Translations under genes and position numbers: made by a program
The notes under the pieces: generated by a model
Seen by the model: only the letters and a program-made list of their open reading frames with translations
What the model was told of the DNA's origin: nothing
Databases searched by the model: none
Shown: one piece after another, positions 52,061 through 61,996 of the stretch
Position numbering within the stretch: position 1 is the stretch's first letter
Layout of the letters: each line of letters begins with the position of its first letter
Assembly: GCA_963811905.1 (NCBI GenBank)
Contig: CAWETK010000006.1
Coordinates: 62,001-126,000, forward strand
From: DATFVA01 sp963811905
GTDB taxonomy: Bacteria > Bacteroidota > Ignavibacteria > Ignavibacteriales > Ignavibacteriaceae
Length of the DNA: 64,000 bases
Reading direction: 5' to 3'

Positions 52061-52264
52061 ATGACAACAAAAGAAATCAAAATAGATGGAATGAGCTGCG
52101 GTCACTGCGAAATGGCAGTAAGAAAAGAATTATCAAAACTCGATAACGTAAAGGTTAAGAAAGTAAAGATCGGCGAGGCAGTCGTTGAATATGATGAGAC
52201 GAAAATTGCCGAGCAGGATTTATACAAAGCAATTGAAGAAGCAGGATATCAGCCCATTAATTAA
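52061..52264 (+). CDS. copZ: Copper chaperone-like HMA protein
   Basis: 67-aa single HMA domain with GMSCGHCEMAV (metal-binding CxxC) that would shuttle Cu(I) in the cytoplasm to the P-type ATPase. The start has a GGAGATAGAA site. The copA start follows 10 bases after the stop, so the two are cotranscribed. Confidence 0.9.
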   Translation: MTTKEIKIDGMSCGHCEMAVRKELSKLDNVKVKKVKIGEAVVEYDETKIAEQDLYKAIEEAGYQPIN

Positions 52265-52274
52265 TGAGAAGAAT

Positions 52275-54537
52275 ATGAATACCCGGGAAATTAAAACTTT
52301 AACCCTTCCGGTTGAAGGAATGACCTGTGCCAGTTGTGTGGCCCGGGTTGAAAAGGCCCTGAAAAAGATCGATGGCATTGGTGAAGTAAATGTAAACCTT
52401 GCAACTGAAAAAGTAACAGTCTCCTTTAATCCGTCGCAGACCGGTATATCAAAATTTACTGAGGTCGTAGAAGATGCAGGCTATAAACTACTCCCTCCGG
52501 AAGAAGAGAAAGGATCAGCGGCGAACGAGGAATTCGAATCTGCAGCAGAAATTCAGCATAAAGAAGCCTATAAAAAGCTGAAAGCTGAATTTATTTTCAG
52601 TGCTGTTATTTCAATACCTGTTATGATTATCAGTATGCTTGAAATGACAACCTGGTTTTCAAACCTGAATCCTCTTACACCCTCAGAAGTCAACAGACTC
52701 CTTTTCCTTGCTTCGACCTTTGTAGTATTTATTTCAGGGAAAAGGTTTTTCACGTCAGCCTGGAAACTCGTAAAACATTTTTCCGCAGATATGAATACGC
52801 TTGTAGCAGTGGGAACAGGAACTGCATACATCTACAGTACTATTGCAGTACTTTTCCCTGAACTGCTGAATCTTAATAATGCAGCCGGACATATATACTT
52901 TGATACTGCCGTCATAATTATAACTCTGATACTTATGGGAAGGCTCCTTGAGGCAAGGGCGAAATCGAAAACTTCTTCGGCAATTAAAAAGTTACTCGGG
53001 CTCCAGCCTAAAACCGCAAGGGTAATCAGGAATGGGGTGCAATCTGATATCCCTGTAAAAGATGTTATCTTCGGCGACACAATTATAGTAAGGCCAGGCG
53101 AGAAAATCCCTGTTGATGCAGTAATAACCGAAGGTTATTCTTCGGTTGATGAATCCATGATCACCGGTGAAAGCATCCCCGTTGAGAAAACTACAGGTAC
53201 AAAAGTAATAGGTGGAACAATAAATAAAAACGGCAGCATTACAATAAAAGCTTCCGCTATAGGAAAAGATTCCGTAATTGCCAGGATTGTAAAACTTGTG
53301 GAAGAAGCGCAGGGATCAAAAGCTCCTATTCAGAGCCTTGCGGATAAAGTCGCCTCGATTTTCGTCCCGGTAGTGATAGGAATTGCTGTAGTTACTTTCC
53401 TGATATGGTATATTATCATCGGACTTCCATTTACTTCAGCTATGCTTAATTTCATTGCAGTGATGGTTATAGCCTGCCCCTGCGCACTCGGTCTTGCAAC
53501 ACCGACAGCAATAATGGTGGGAACCGGCCTGGGCGCTTCAAACGGAATAATGATCAAAAATGCTGAAAGTCTTGAACGATTAAACTCTGTGACAACTGTG
53601 GTCTTTGATAAAACAGGAACGATTACAATCGGCAAGCCGGTGGTTACGAATATTGTTGCCAAAAACGGATTGAATGAGAATGAACTCCTGCGGAAAGCAG
53701 CGTCTGTCGGAAAGTAAATCGGAGCATCCCCTCGGAACGGCCATCGTTGAATTCGCTGCATCTAAAAATCTTGAACTCGATGAAATTACTGATTTTAATT
53801 CTCTCACGGGAAACGGAATAGAAGCATATTCCGGAGATAGCAGAATTGTAATCGGTAATCCTGCCCTTATGAAGGATAGAGAAATACACCTGGACCCTGA
53901 AGTAATACAGGAAATTGAAGTACTGAGCAATGAAGGCAAGACTGTAATTCTCGTCTCCGTTAATAAAAACCTGGCAGGACTAATCGCTGTTGCAGATGTA
54001 ATACGCAAAGATACAAAGGAAGTAATATCTGAACTGAAAAAGAAAAAAATTCAGACAGTTATGCTTACAGGTGATAACAAAAGAACAGCTTCTGCTATTG
54101 CAAAAGAGGCAGGGATTGAAACGATATTTTCAGAAGTAATGCCTGCAGAAAAGTCCGAAATCATCGGGAAACTTCAGTCAGAAGGTGCGGTTGTTGCAAT
54201 GGTTGGTGACGGAATAAATGATTCACCTGCATTAGCACGGGCGGATGTGGGTATAGCTATAGGAACCGGGACCGATATTGCCATCGAAAGCGCCGATATA
54301 ACTTTAATAAATGGTAATATCAAAGAGGTTTTGAGTGCTATAAATCTGTCCGGTAGAACGATCAGGACGATTAAACAGAATTTATTCTGGGCTTTTATTT
54401 ACAATGTAATCGGAATACCTCTTGCGGCGTTAGGATTACTTAATCCTATAATAGCAGCAGGAGCCATGGCGATGAGTTCCGTGAGCGTTGTATCTAATTC
54501 ATTAAGATTAAGAAAAGCGAAAATAGGGGTGGGCTGA
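52275..54537 (+). pseudogene. copA: Copper-translocating P1B-type ATPase, frameshifted
   Basis: Membrane pump exporting Cu(I) at the cost of ATP. Two frames, 52275-53717 and about 53708-54537, give one protein of about 754 aa when one G is removed from the GG at 53709-53710 (KAASV-ESKSEHPLG). Features in order: HMA domain with GMTCASC (residues 15-21), transmembrane helices, actuator TGES, CPC motif in VIACPCALGLATP, phosphorylation DKTGT, HP motif in SEHPLG, and hinge GDGINDSPAL. Everything needed is present once joined. The real start at 52275 has GAGAAGA upstream. A sequencing error is as likely as a mutation. Confidence 0.92.
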
Positions 54538-54547
54538 AAAGCAATTA

Positions 54548-54581
54548 TCGAAGAATGAGCCCGTACAGGTTCATTCTTCGA
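54548..54581. terminator. Hairpin between convergent copA and bshB1-like genes
   Basis: TCGAAGAATGA (54548-54558) pairs with TCATTCTTCGA (54571-54581). No long T-run follows on the plus side, so termination is possible but not strong. It may work for either strand. Confidence 0.5.
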
Positions 54582-54646
54582 CAGCTCGGATAAAAAGAAT
54601 GCCTCGGATTTTCAAAATTGTGTATTACTTTTCAGTCTACCCTATC

Positions 54647-55366
54647 CTATTCTTTAAGCATGTCCAAAAGATTCAATTCGATTTTCTCTTCACAAAAAAA
54701 AGGTTCTCCATATTTCTTATCAATCTGAAAACCAAATACCTGTGCACGTGATTCAATATAATTCAGAAATTCCGGCCGGCTGATGAAAGTTTCCGGTTCT
54801 TTACTCCGGGGATTATGGAACTGACTTTGATAGCACTCGACTGCCTTCATTTTAGTCTGGAAGCTATCGGAAATATCCATAATAAAAGAAGGCTCAAACT
54901 GGTATGTCTGCATATAATAATAAAGTTTCCTTGGTCTGTAGGCAGTTTGTGCGACTTCCCTGTCTGAAGTTTTTAATTTCGAAAGCCCTGTTGCGAACAT
55001 GGCTTCTTTAACCAGTCTGCTTGTATGGATATGATCGGGATGACGATCATTGAAATATGGTGCAAAAATAATTTTAGGGCGGTACTTTCTGATTGTCAGG
55101 ACAACCTTCATCAGGTTTTCTTTTTTCCTTTCGATATCGCCGTCAGGGATAAGGAGGTTTTCCCTTAAAGAAGCCTTTAGAATTCCCGCGGCAAGAAATG
55201 CCTCTTTCTGTCTTATTTCCGGAGTCCCCCTTGTCCCGAGTTCTCCCCTTGTAAGGTCAATTATACCCACTTTCAGATTATTCTTTGTAAGTCTGGCAAT
55301 AGTTCCGCCCATTGCTAATTCTGCATCATCAGGATGGGCAGCAAAAACTAGTACGTCAAGGTTCAT
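54647..55366 (-). CDS. bshB1: BshB1-type N-acetylglucosaminyl-malate deacetylase (PIG-L family)
   Basis: Zinc deacetylase of the LmbE/PIG-L family, 239 aa, in bacillithiol biosynthesis: it removes acetate from GlcNAc-malate. Zinc and catalytic motifs are AHPDDAEL (residues 10-17) and HPDHIHTSRL. The sequence features TRGELGTRGTPEIRQKEA, FAPYFNDRHPDH and YQSQFHNPRSKEPETFIS are close to BshB1. The BshA and BshC genes are not in the window. It implies a bacillithiol-type thiol, which occurs in this phylum. Confidence 0.92.
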   Translation of the reverse strand: MNLDVLVFAAHPDDAELAMGGTIARLTKNNLKVGIIDLTRGELGTRGTPEIRQKEAFLAAGILKASLRENLLIPDGDIERKKENLMKVVLTIRKYRPKIIFAPYFNDRHPDHIHTSRLVKEAMFATGLSKLKTSDREVAQTAYRPRKLYYYMQTYQFEPSFIMDISDSFQTKMKAVECYQSQFHNPRSKEPETFISRPEFLNYIESRAQVFGFQIDKKYGEPFFCEEKIELNLLDMLKE

Positions 55367-55647
55367 TAATTCTCCCGCTATGTTATCTGGATTGGCAAAC
55401 TTAACAAAATTTTTTTTTGGATTCCATTTACAACTATTGTATATTATTTGAGGTTTTTACAGACCAATCGAGCAAATTAAGTATATCAGGTACGAAAACC
55501 CGGACTCCATGCCGGGCTTAATGTATTTATTATGTCTGTCCTGAAACAGAGGTAAAAATACACTATAGATCATATAACCTAATTGGAATTTTAATTAAGC
55601 GCAGTTTTTTGAGCTGCGGGATATCAAATAATAAATACTCAGGAGAT
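55367..55647. other. Intergenic region with a short hairpin
   Basis: 281 bases between divergent genes. A hairpin CCCGG-8-CCGGG near 55499-55516 is the only structure seen. The strong site CAGGAGAT just before 55648 belongs to the next gene. Confidence 0.4.
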
Positions 55648-57192
55648 ATGAAAAATATATATTTACCTTTCCTGTTCGCCTTTCTCTTTTCATTTTCTCT
55701 CTCTTATTCACAAAATTATACCTGGCAGCTGAAACAAAGCGGTTCAAGCCTTGGTGATCCCATTTGTGTGAATAACTGGGATGATAACATCATTTACTAT
55801 GGATCGGGTAACCGGATCTATAGAAGTACCGACCGCGGGGAGACTTTCTCACCATTCGGGAATGTAATTCCCGGCTCATCTTCAATTAAATGCGTTCTTC
55901 AGAGTTCCTACGATGAAAATACTTTCCTCGTGGCAATTGAAAATGCACAGCAGACTATGAAGACCATCGACGGCGGTCTCACCTGGACTTCTACCGGATC
56001 CTTTTCCTGGTATTATTTCGGAGTGCCGATTCAGAAAGATCCTGTTCACCCCGACACCCTGTATGCAATGGACGGCAACCAGTTCAAAGCCTCTTATGAT
56101 TTCGGATCTAACTGGAATACAATATCAAGCTCACTGCCCTTCGGGTCGCCATGTGATATTGATGTATTTCCGGATCAGCCGAATATCATAATTGTTGGTG
56201 ATAATGGATATGGGATAGCAAGAAGCACTGATTACGGAGTAACATGGACTCACCCGTTTTCAACCGGTGGTGAAACACCGATCATCTCTATTGATAAAAA
56301 TGTTCCGGGACTGGCTTGGGCAACAAAATGGTCAGGCGGCGGCGGTTTTCTTAAATCGACGGACTATGGTGCCAGCTGGCAGCCTATCGCTTACTTCACC
56401 GGAAAAAATATGTGGGGATTATCTATTGCTCCCCAGCTTCCTGATTACCTGATCTGCGGAGAATATTCCGGAAGCAGTTATATTACTCATAACGGAGGCG
56501 CTTCCTGGACTGTTCTCGGCAACCCATCAAGCAATTATGCTTACCACGTAGTTGATACTACAACTGTATTTGCGGCTTTCGGAAGCGGTTTGTATAAACT
56601 CTACTCACCCTGGTTTATTCCGGTTGAGCTTACATCATTCACAGGCAAGGTTGTTAACGGTAAAGTAATGCTGAACTGGCGTACAGCTACCGAAACAAAT
56701 AACCAGGGATTTGATGTCGAGAGCAGTACAGATAATAAATCTTTTCAAAAAATCGGATTTGTACCGGGGTACGGGACTTCTACACAAAGTCATAGCTATT
56801 CATACAGTATGGATATGCCAAATTCCGATAAACAGTATTTCAGATTAAAACAGGTTGATTTCAGCGGAGAGTCGGAATATTCCAATGTGGTGGAAGTTTC
56901 TTCTCCTCTTCCATCATCCTACAGTATTTCACAGAACTATCCTAACCCTTTCAACCCGACAACGAAGATAGACTTTGAAGTTCCGGCTGATGCAAAAGTT
57001 AAAATCACAGTTTATAATGCTTTGGGCCAAAAGATCACGGATTTAACAAACCGTCAGTATGCAGCAGGAAGATATGATGTAAACTTCCTTGCAGGCAATC
57101 TTTCCAGCGGCTTATATTTTTATGTTATAGAAGCCAGGGGAAATGATGGTTCTTCTTTTGTTACTACCCGGAAAATGATGTTAATGAAATAA
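55648..57192 (+). CDS. Secreted BNR/VPS10-like repeat protein with type IX sorting domain
   Basis: 514-aa exported protein from ATG 55648 with a signal peptide ending near SYSQN. Repeats resembling BNR/sortilin blades recur through residues 20-330 (SFSPFGNVIPG, IDGGLTWTSTG, STDYGVTWTHPF, STDYGASWQPI, THNGGASWTVL), so a beta-propeller is likely. The C-terminal domain is YPNPFNPTTKIDF onwards, ending with VTTRKMMLMK. It is an outer-surface or secreted protein. Ligand unknown. It is preceded by CAGGAGAT and followed by a terminator. Confidence 0.87.
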   Translation: MKNIYLPFLFAFLFSFSLSYSQNYTWQLKQSGSSLGDPICVNNWDDNIIYYGSGNRIYRSTDRGETFSPFGNVIPGSSSIKCVLQSSYDENTFLVAIENAQQTMKTIDGGLTWTSTGSFSWYYFGVPIQKDPVHPDTLYAMDGNQFKASYDFGSNWNTISSSLPFGSPCDIDVFPDQPNIIIVGDNGYGIARSTDYGVTWTHPFSTGGETPIISIDKNVPGLAWATKWSGGGGFLKSTDYGASWQPIAYFTGKNMWGLSIAPQLPDYLICGEYSGSSYITHNGGASWTVLGNPSSNYAYHVVDTTTVFAAFGSGLYKLYSPWFIPVELTSFTGKVVNGKVMLNWRTATETNNQGFDVESSTDNKSFQKIGFVPGYGTSTQSHSYSYSMDMPNSDKQYFRLKQVDFSGESEYSNVVEVSSPLPSSYSISQNYPNPFNPTTKIDFEVPADAKVKITVYNALGQKITDLTNRQYAAGRYDVNFLAGNLSSGLYFYVIEARGNDGSSFVTTRKMMLMK

Positions 57193-57201
57193 TTTCTGCT
57201 T

Positions 57202-57236
57202 AAAGTACCGCTCTTTGACAGGGCGGTACTTTTTTA
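57202..57236 (+). terminator. Intrinsic terminator after the propeller gene
   Basis: AAAGTACCGC (57202-57211) pairs with GCGGTACTTT (57223-57232), loop of 11 bases, then TTT. It separates the two secreted-protein genes. Confidence 0.85.
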
Positions 57237-57277
57237 AGCAAGTTCATACCTTATTATTCAATAAACAATATTTAATC

Positions 57278-58333
57278 ATGAAAATAAATTACTTATTAGT
57301 CCTGGTTTTTATTTCTGTCATAATTTACGCAGGTGTTGACTTTCAGACGGGTATTGTCGGGACAACTCACCTTAATGGTCAGGGATGCGTCTGCCACAAC
57401 GTAACTCCTGATGCATCTGTGCAGGTGTGGATCGAAGGTCCTGATTCTCTGCTGAAAGGTGAAACTGCAGAATATCATATTTTTCTTACCGGTGGTCCAA
57501 TGGTAAAAGGCGGGTTTAATGTTGCTTCAAGATTCAGCACATTAACAGCAACAGATCCCGGAACTCAGATAATGGCGGATGAACTTACTCATAACCAGCC
57601 GAGAATTTTTGCCGGCGACACTGTTTCATGGTATTTTAATTATACCGCAGCTGATTCAGTTGAATGGGATACATTATATTCTACCGCAAACAGTGTGAAT
57701 GGAGACGGAATACCATCTAATTTAGATCACTGGAATTTCGGCAGTAATTTTCCTGTAAGACTCCTTGATATTGTCCCTGTTGAATTTCTTTCTTTCAATG
57801 CAGTGAGTTCCAATGGCAGCGTCAATTTGAGCTGGCTGACTGCAACAGAAACAAATAACAAGGGATTTCAGATTGAGCGGAAAGAAAATCCTACCGCCGA
57901 ATGGAACCAGATCGGGTTTGTAGAAGGTAAAGGCACAACTTCAAAAAAATCTTATTATACATTCTCTGATAATCAACCTGCTTCCGGGACTGTTTATTAC
58001 AGGCTGAAGCAGACAGACCTTAACGGCAGCTATACATATTCGAATACAATTGAGGTTAATACGGGTGTATTAAGCTATTCACTGGAACAGAACTACCCCA
58101 ACCCTTTTAATCCTTCAACTACAATTAAATATTATACTGCCAGCCCGGGAAAAGTTGTTTTGAAAGTTTATGACTTAACAGGGAAAGAAACTGCAGTCCT
58201 TGTTAATGAAAATCAGAATGCCGGCAGTCATTCGGTCAATTTTAATGCATCCTCGCTTGCAAGCGGAATGTATATTTACAAGCTTACAACCGGGAATTTC
58301 TCGGCTTCAAAGAAGCTCCTGCTCCTAAAGTAA
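57278..58333 (+). CDS. Choice-of-anchor V-like secreted protein with type IX sorting domain
   Basis: 351-aa exported protein from ATG 57278. After the signal peptide, residues about 22-170 resemble the choice-of-anchor V domain, with GCVCHNVTPDAS near residue 36 where family members have a CxxCH-like site; here it is the shorter CxCH. The next region contains a fibronectin-like unit (PVEFLSFNAVSSNGSVNLSW). The C-terminal sorting domain is NYPNPFNPSTTIKY to the end KKLLLLK. If heme is bound it would be by an atypical motif; metal binding is an alternative. Confidence 0.8.
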   Translation: MKINYLLVLVFISVIIYAGVDFQTGIVGTTHLNGQGCVCHNVTPDASVQVWIEGPDSLLKGETAEYHIFLTGGPMVKGGFNVASRFSTLTATDPGTQIMADELTHNQPRIFAGDTVSWYFNYTAADSVEWDTLYSTANSVNGDGIPSNLDHWNFGSNFPVRLLDIVPVEFLSFNAVSSNGSVNLSWLTATETNNKGFQIERKENPTAEWNQIGFVEGKGTTSKKSYYTFSDNQPASGTVYYRLKQTDLNGSYTYSNTIEVNTGVLSYSLEQNYPNPFNPSTTIKYYTASPGKVVLKVYDLTGKETAVLVNENQNAGSHSVNFNASSLASGMYIYKLTTGNFSASKKLLLLK

Positions 58334-58343
58334 ATCCTCTTTT

Positions 58344-58377
58344 CTGCAGTCCGGAAATACCGGACTGCAGTTTATTT
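58344..58377 (+). terminator. Strong intrinsic terminator
   Basis: CTGCAGTCCGG (58344-58354) pairs perfectly with CCGGACTGCAG (58360-58370), loop AAATA, followed by TTTATTTTC. It closes the gene at 57278. Confidence 0.9.
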
Positions 58378-58439
58378 TCTTTCACTCCCCTCTTTTTTAT
58401 ATTAGCAGTTGTGTTATTCATATTCACCAGGGAGAGGAT

Positions 58440-60104
58440 ATGCTGCATAGAATTTTATTATTAATAATCTGCTCAGTAATTATAATGACTACAAACTTCG
58501 CACAGCAAAAGAAAGCATTCATCAACGGCAGCATCTATACTGTTAATGAAAAACAGCCTGAGGCTGAAGCTGTCCTGGTGGAAGGCGACCGGATAGTTTT
58601 TGTTGGAACCAATGATGAAGTTAAAAGAAGGATAGATGGTTCAACTGAAGTGATTGATCTCGGCGGTAAGTTTATGATGCCCGGATTCAATGATGCACAC
58701 CTCCATTTTTTAGGCGGTGGTTTTTACCTGATGGGCATTGATCTTCGTCCTGCAAAATCAATCAAAGAGTTCAGAACTATCCTTGGAGATTACGTTAAGA
58801 AGTATCCTGGCAAATGGGTTGCCGGCGGAAGATGGGATCACGAGAGCTGGGACGTGCAGAAGCTGCCCTCAAAAGAAGATATAGATGACGTTACATCGGG
58901 TACTCCTGTTTTTGTCAGCAGAATGGATGGTCATCTGGGGCTGGCGAATTCCAGGGCACTTAAGCTTGCTGGGATTACAAAAGATACTCCGAGTCCTGAA
59001 GGCGGTTTAATCGTTAAGGATCAGGAAACAGGAGAACCAACAGGAATATTAAAAGATAATGCAATGAGCCTTATGTTTGATGTTATACCCGATCATGATG
59101 CGGACGATTTTTATGCGGCATCAGAAACTGCTCTGAAGGAAGCGAGAAGATTCGGAATAACCAGCGTTCAGGATATTTATTCGATGGAAGAACGACCTGC
59201 ACTTGAGGCATATAAGAAGCTTGAATCAGAGAATAAATTAACCTGCAGGATTTCATTAAGATGGCCTATTGATGACTATAAATATCTCGAGGATAATAAT
59301 CTGACTGCAGGAACCGGGGATGATTTTTTGAAGACAGGAGCAGTAAAAGCTTTCTCTGACGGTTCTCTGGGATCAAGTACTGCATGGTTCTGGGAGCCTT
59401 ATGAAGGAGACACAACCAACACCGGACTTCCCAACGATATCATCATTGACGGTAAGATAAACGAATGGGCTGCTGATGCAGATCGTGATCATATCCAGAT
59501 CTCTACACATGCCATAGGTGACAGGGCTAATTCCTATATGCTTGATCTTTATGAAGAAATCAGGAATGAGAATCCCGAATGGGATAGAAGATTCAGGATC
59601 GAACATGCTCAGCATGTCCGTCCAGCTGATATCCCGCGATTCACAAAGATCGGCGTCATTGCCAGCGTTCAGCCCACACATGCAATTGAAGATGGTGTAT
59701 GGGCGGTTAAGCGAATCGGTAAGGATCGAATAAAATATACGCATCCATACAGGTCATATCTTGATAATCATGTGAAAGTCTGTTTCGGTACCGATTGGCC
59801 TGTCGTCACCCTCGACCCTTTTTTAACATTATACGCCGCAGTCACCCGTAGAACTGTAGACGGTAAAAATCCCGGCGGCTGGATACCTGAACAAAAAATA
59901 TCTATCCGGGAAGCAATAAAATGCTATACTTTAAATAGTGCTTATGCGGAGTTTACTGAAAAGGATAAAGGGAGTATAGAACCGGGCAAGTTTGCAGATT
60001 TTGTTGTACTAAGTGACAACCTGATGACTGTAGATCCGGTTAAAATTAAAGATGTTCAGGCGGAAATGACAATTGTCGGGGGAAAAATAGTATATCAAAG
60101 GTGA
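58440..60104 (+). CDS. Exported amidohydrolase (YtcJ-like)
   Basis: 554-aa metal-dependent hydrolase of the amidohydrolase 3 (YtcJ) group with a signal peptide ending near NFAQ. Metal-site pieces: PGFNDAHLHFLGGG near residue 85, AVKAFSDGSLGSSTAW, STHAIGDRANSYM, RIEHAQHV and VCFGTDWPV. The family cleaves amide, ester or similar bonds of small molecules; its natural substrates are mostly unknown. The gene is monocistronic between terminators and a convergent prmA gene, whose end is only one base away. Confidence 0.88.
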   Translation: MLHRILLLIICSVIIMTTNFAQQKKAFINGSIYTVNEKQPEAEAVLVEGDRIVFVGTNDEVKRRIDGSTEVIDLGGKFMMPGFNDAHLHFLGGGFYLMGIDLRPAKSIKEFRTILGDYVKKYPGKWVAGGRWDHESWDVQKLPSKEDIDDVTSGTPVFVSRMDGHLGLANSRALKLAGITKDTPSPEGGLIVKDQETGEPTGILKDNAMSLMFDVIPDHDADDFYAASETALKEARRFGITSVQDIYSMEERPALEAYKKLESENKLTCRISLRWPIDDYKYLEDNNLTAGTGDDFLKTGAVKAFSDGSLGSSTAWFWEPYEGDTTNTGLPNDIIIDGKINEWAADADRDHIQISTHAIGDRANSYMLDLYEEIRNENPEWDRRFRIEHAQHVRPADIPRFTKIGVIASVQPTHAIEDGVWAVKRIGKDRIKYTHPYRSYLDNHVKVCFGTDWPVVTLDPFLTLYAAVTRRTVDGKNPGGWIPEQKISIREAIKCYTLNSAYAEFTEKDKGSIEPGKFADFVVLSDNLMTVDPVKIKDVQAEMTIVGGKIVYQR

Positions 60105-60105
60105 G

Positions 60106-60957
60106 CTAAATATTTTTTGATAAACTTAAAGCTATCCATTCATCCATTTGAATCGTTTCAAGATGAATGAATCCTTTTGATTTGTACTCTTCCAGGATAT
60201 CCTGCTCATCTCCTACAAGCAAACCTGATAAAAGGATGATCCCCTTATTTTTTAACCTCGATGAAAATTCAGCCGGCAGCTCCATTAAGATATTCTTCTG
60301 AATATTTGCCAGGATAAGGTCATAAACTTCATAGGGCACGATTTTAATATCACCGATCTTTATTTCAATCTGATCCGATACATTATTCAGCAGACAATTC
60401 TCCTGTGCATTTTCATAACACCATTCATCAGTATCAAAAGCCAGAGCTTTTTCTGCCCCAAGTTTTATAGCGGCAATGGAAAGTATTCCGGAACCTGTTC
60501 CTGCATCAAGGACACTTATTTCCGGTTTGATGTATTTTTCAAGCAGCCGGAGAACAAGTTTTGTTGTCTGATGCTCACCTGTTCCGAAAGACATTTTAGG
60601 ATCAATCGTTATTACAATTTCGTCTGCTTCTCTATCGTAGTCTTTAAATGAAGGCTTTATAACTATTTTATCACTGACCTTTATTACATTCAGAGATTTT
60701 TCCCACTCTTCATTCCAGTTCTTTTCTTCAAGCACAGATTCTTCCACATTAAAATTCCTGAGCAGACCTTCCTGCTTCAGCTTTTGGAGCTGCTCGCTTA
60801 TTCTCTGCAGATTCATATTACTTTCCATATCGGCAAAAACCCGAAGACAGTTCACATCTTCATTTGTCCCGGTTATGTCAAGCTCCCACAGTATACTGTT
60901 AAGTATTTCAGGGTTAAAAGGATCTGCTGTGATTATATATTCTTTATACTTTTTCAT
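60106..60957 (-). CDS. prmA: Ribosomal protein L11 methyltransferase
   Basis: 283-aa AdoMet enzyme that trimethylates ribosomal protein L11. The AdoMet motif is LDAGTGSGILSIAAIKLGA; PrmA-specific GTGEHQTTKL and LILANIQKNIL (the NPPF-type position) are present. An N-terminal substrate-binding domain of about 100 residues precedes it. The start overlaps the stop of the M28 gene by one base, so these minus-strand genes are probably cotranscribed. Confidence 0.95.
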   Translation of the reverse strand: MKKYKEYIITADPFNPEILNSILWELDITGTNEDVNCLRVFADMESNMNLQRISEQLQKLKQEGLLRNFNVEESVLEEKNWNEEWEKSLNVIKVSDKIVIKPSFKDYDREADEIVITIDPKMSFGTGEHQTTKLVLRLLEKYIKPEISVLDAGTGSGILSIAAIKLGAEKALAFDTDEWCYENAQENCLLNNVSDQIEIKIGDIKIVPYEVYDLILANIQKNILMELPAEFSSRLKNKGIILLSGLLVGDEQDILEEYKSKGFIHLETIQMDEWIALSLSKNI

Positions 60958-61943
60958 TATGAGTTGAAATGAATTGAGTAAAGGAGATAGGTTAAAACCG
61001 TACCAACCTGCTGCAGTGTACTCGTACCTATATTTTCCATAGTATCTTTATCAGAGTGCCAGTAATTTCTTCTTTCTACAGGGGTATCAGCTCCTACAAG
61101 ATCTGCATCAATAATATCAATCGTTTTAATCCCGGCCTGGTTCAGCGGGATATGATCATCATAAATTGCTCCTCCTGTCCTTGGAACAAATGCAGGAGCG
61201 TTCAATTCTGAAGCCGCATTCCATATTAAATTCACAATGTCAGGAGCATATTCTACAGAGTTTGCCTCCTTCATAAAAACTGCATCCCTGTCGCCCACCA
61301 TATCCAGAAGAATAGCAAACCGGGGATATAAACCGTCGGGAATATTAACAGAATAATATTTTGATCCGAGACAGTAATTGTCCAGGTCGCTCTCTTTTCC
61401 GTAGTCTTCACCGTCAAGTAAAACCAGGTCTACCCCGATACCCGGTCTTTCCTTATGCAAAATACCGGCCAGCTCCAGGATAATACCGCACCCGCTGGCA
61501 CCGTCATTTGCTCCCAATATTGGAAGGTTCCGTTTGGTGCTGTCCTTGGAATGTTCTGATCGGGGACGTGTATCCCAATGCGCACAGATTAAAATCCTGT
61601 TTTTATTGCCGGGATTAAACCTTGCAATAATATTTGTAAGATTTAATTCTTCATTATAACCGGGATAAGTAAACGGCTGCAATATTACCTCATCTGCATA
61701 CTTATTAAGTTCATTCTGAAGATATGTCAAAGCAAGGGCATGACCGGTCGAGCCAGGGTTTCTGGGTCCGAAATCCACCTGTGCTTTTGTGTACACATAA
61801 GCATCTTCCCCCTTAAAAACAGGAATACTGTCTTGCTTCTGAATATCAAATGCAGGTTTAGATATTTCATTTCCCTCTTTTTTTTCACATCCTGCAATTA
61901 AGATCAGAAGAACAAAAAGAATAAATAAATTTTCTAATTTCAT
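60957..61943 (-). CDS. M28-family peptidase / glutaminyl cyclase-like lipoprotein
   Basis: 328-aa zinc enzyme. The N-terminus is a lipoprotein signal with IAGC (Cys about 19). Zinc-site motifs: ILICAHWDTRP, LGANDGASGCG, LLDGEDYG and IYDDHIPLNQAG. The sequence GANDGASG with DGEDYG is close to bacterial glutaminyl-peptide cyclotransferases, so N-terminal pyroglutamate formation is likely; peptidase activity is the alternative. Type IX secreted proteins often have an N-terminal Gln that such cyclases modify, which fits the secretome here. Confidence 0.88.
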   Translation of the reverse strand: MKLENLFILFVLLILIAGCEKKEGNEISKPAFDIQKQDSIPVFKGEDAYVYTKAQVDFGPRNPGSTGHALALTYLQNELNKYADEVILQPFTYPGYNEELNLTNIIARFNPGNKNRILICAHWDTRPRSEHSKDSTKRNLPILGANDGASGCGIILELAGILHKERPGIGVDLVLLDGEDYGKESDLDNYCLGSKYYSVNIPDGLYPRFAILLDMVGDRDAVFMKEANSVEYAPDIVNLIWNAASELNAPAFVPRTGGAIYDDHIPLNQAGIKTIDIIDADLVGADTPVERRNYWHSDKDTMENIGTSTLQQVGTVLTYLLYSIHFNS

Positions 61944-61996
61944 CAGCTTAAGAATAGTTAATAGAATTCTGGAAATAATTTAAGATAATCCAGCGG

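Noticed and set aside
53330..54008. Overlapping minus-strand frames opposite copA
   Set aside because: They mirror the conserved P-type ATPase sequence and have no recognisable features.
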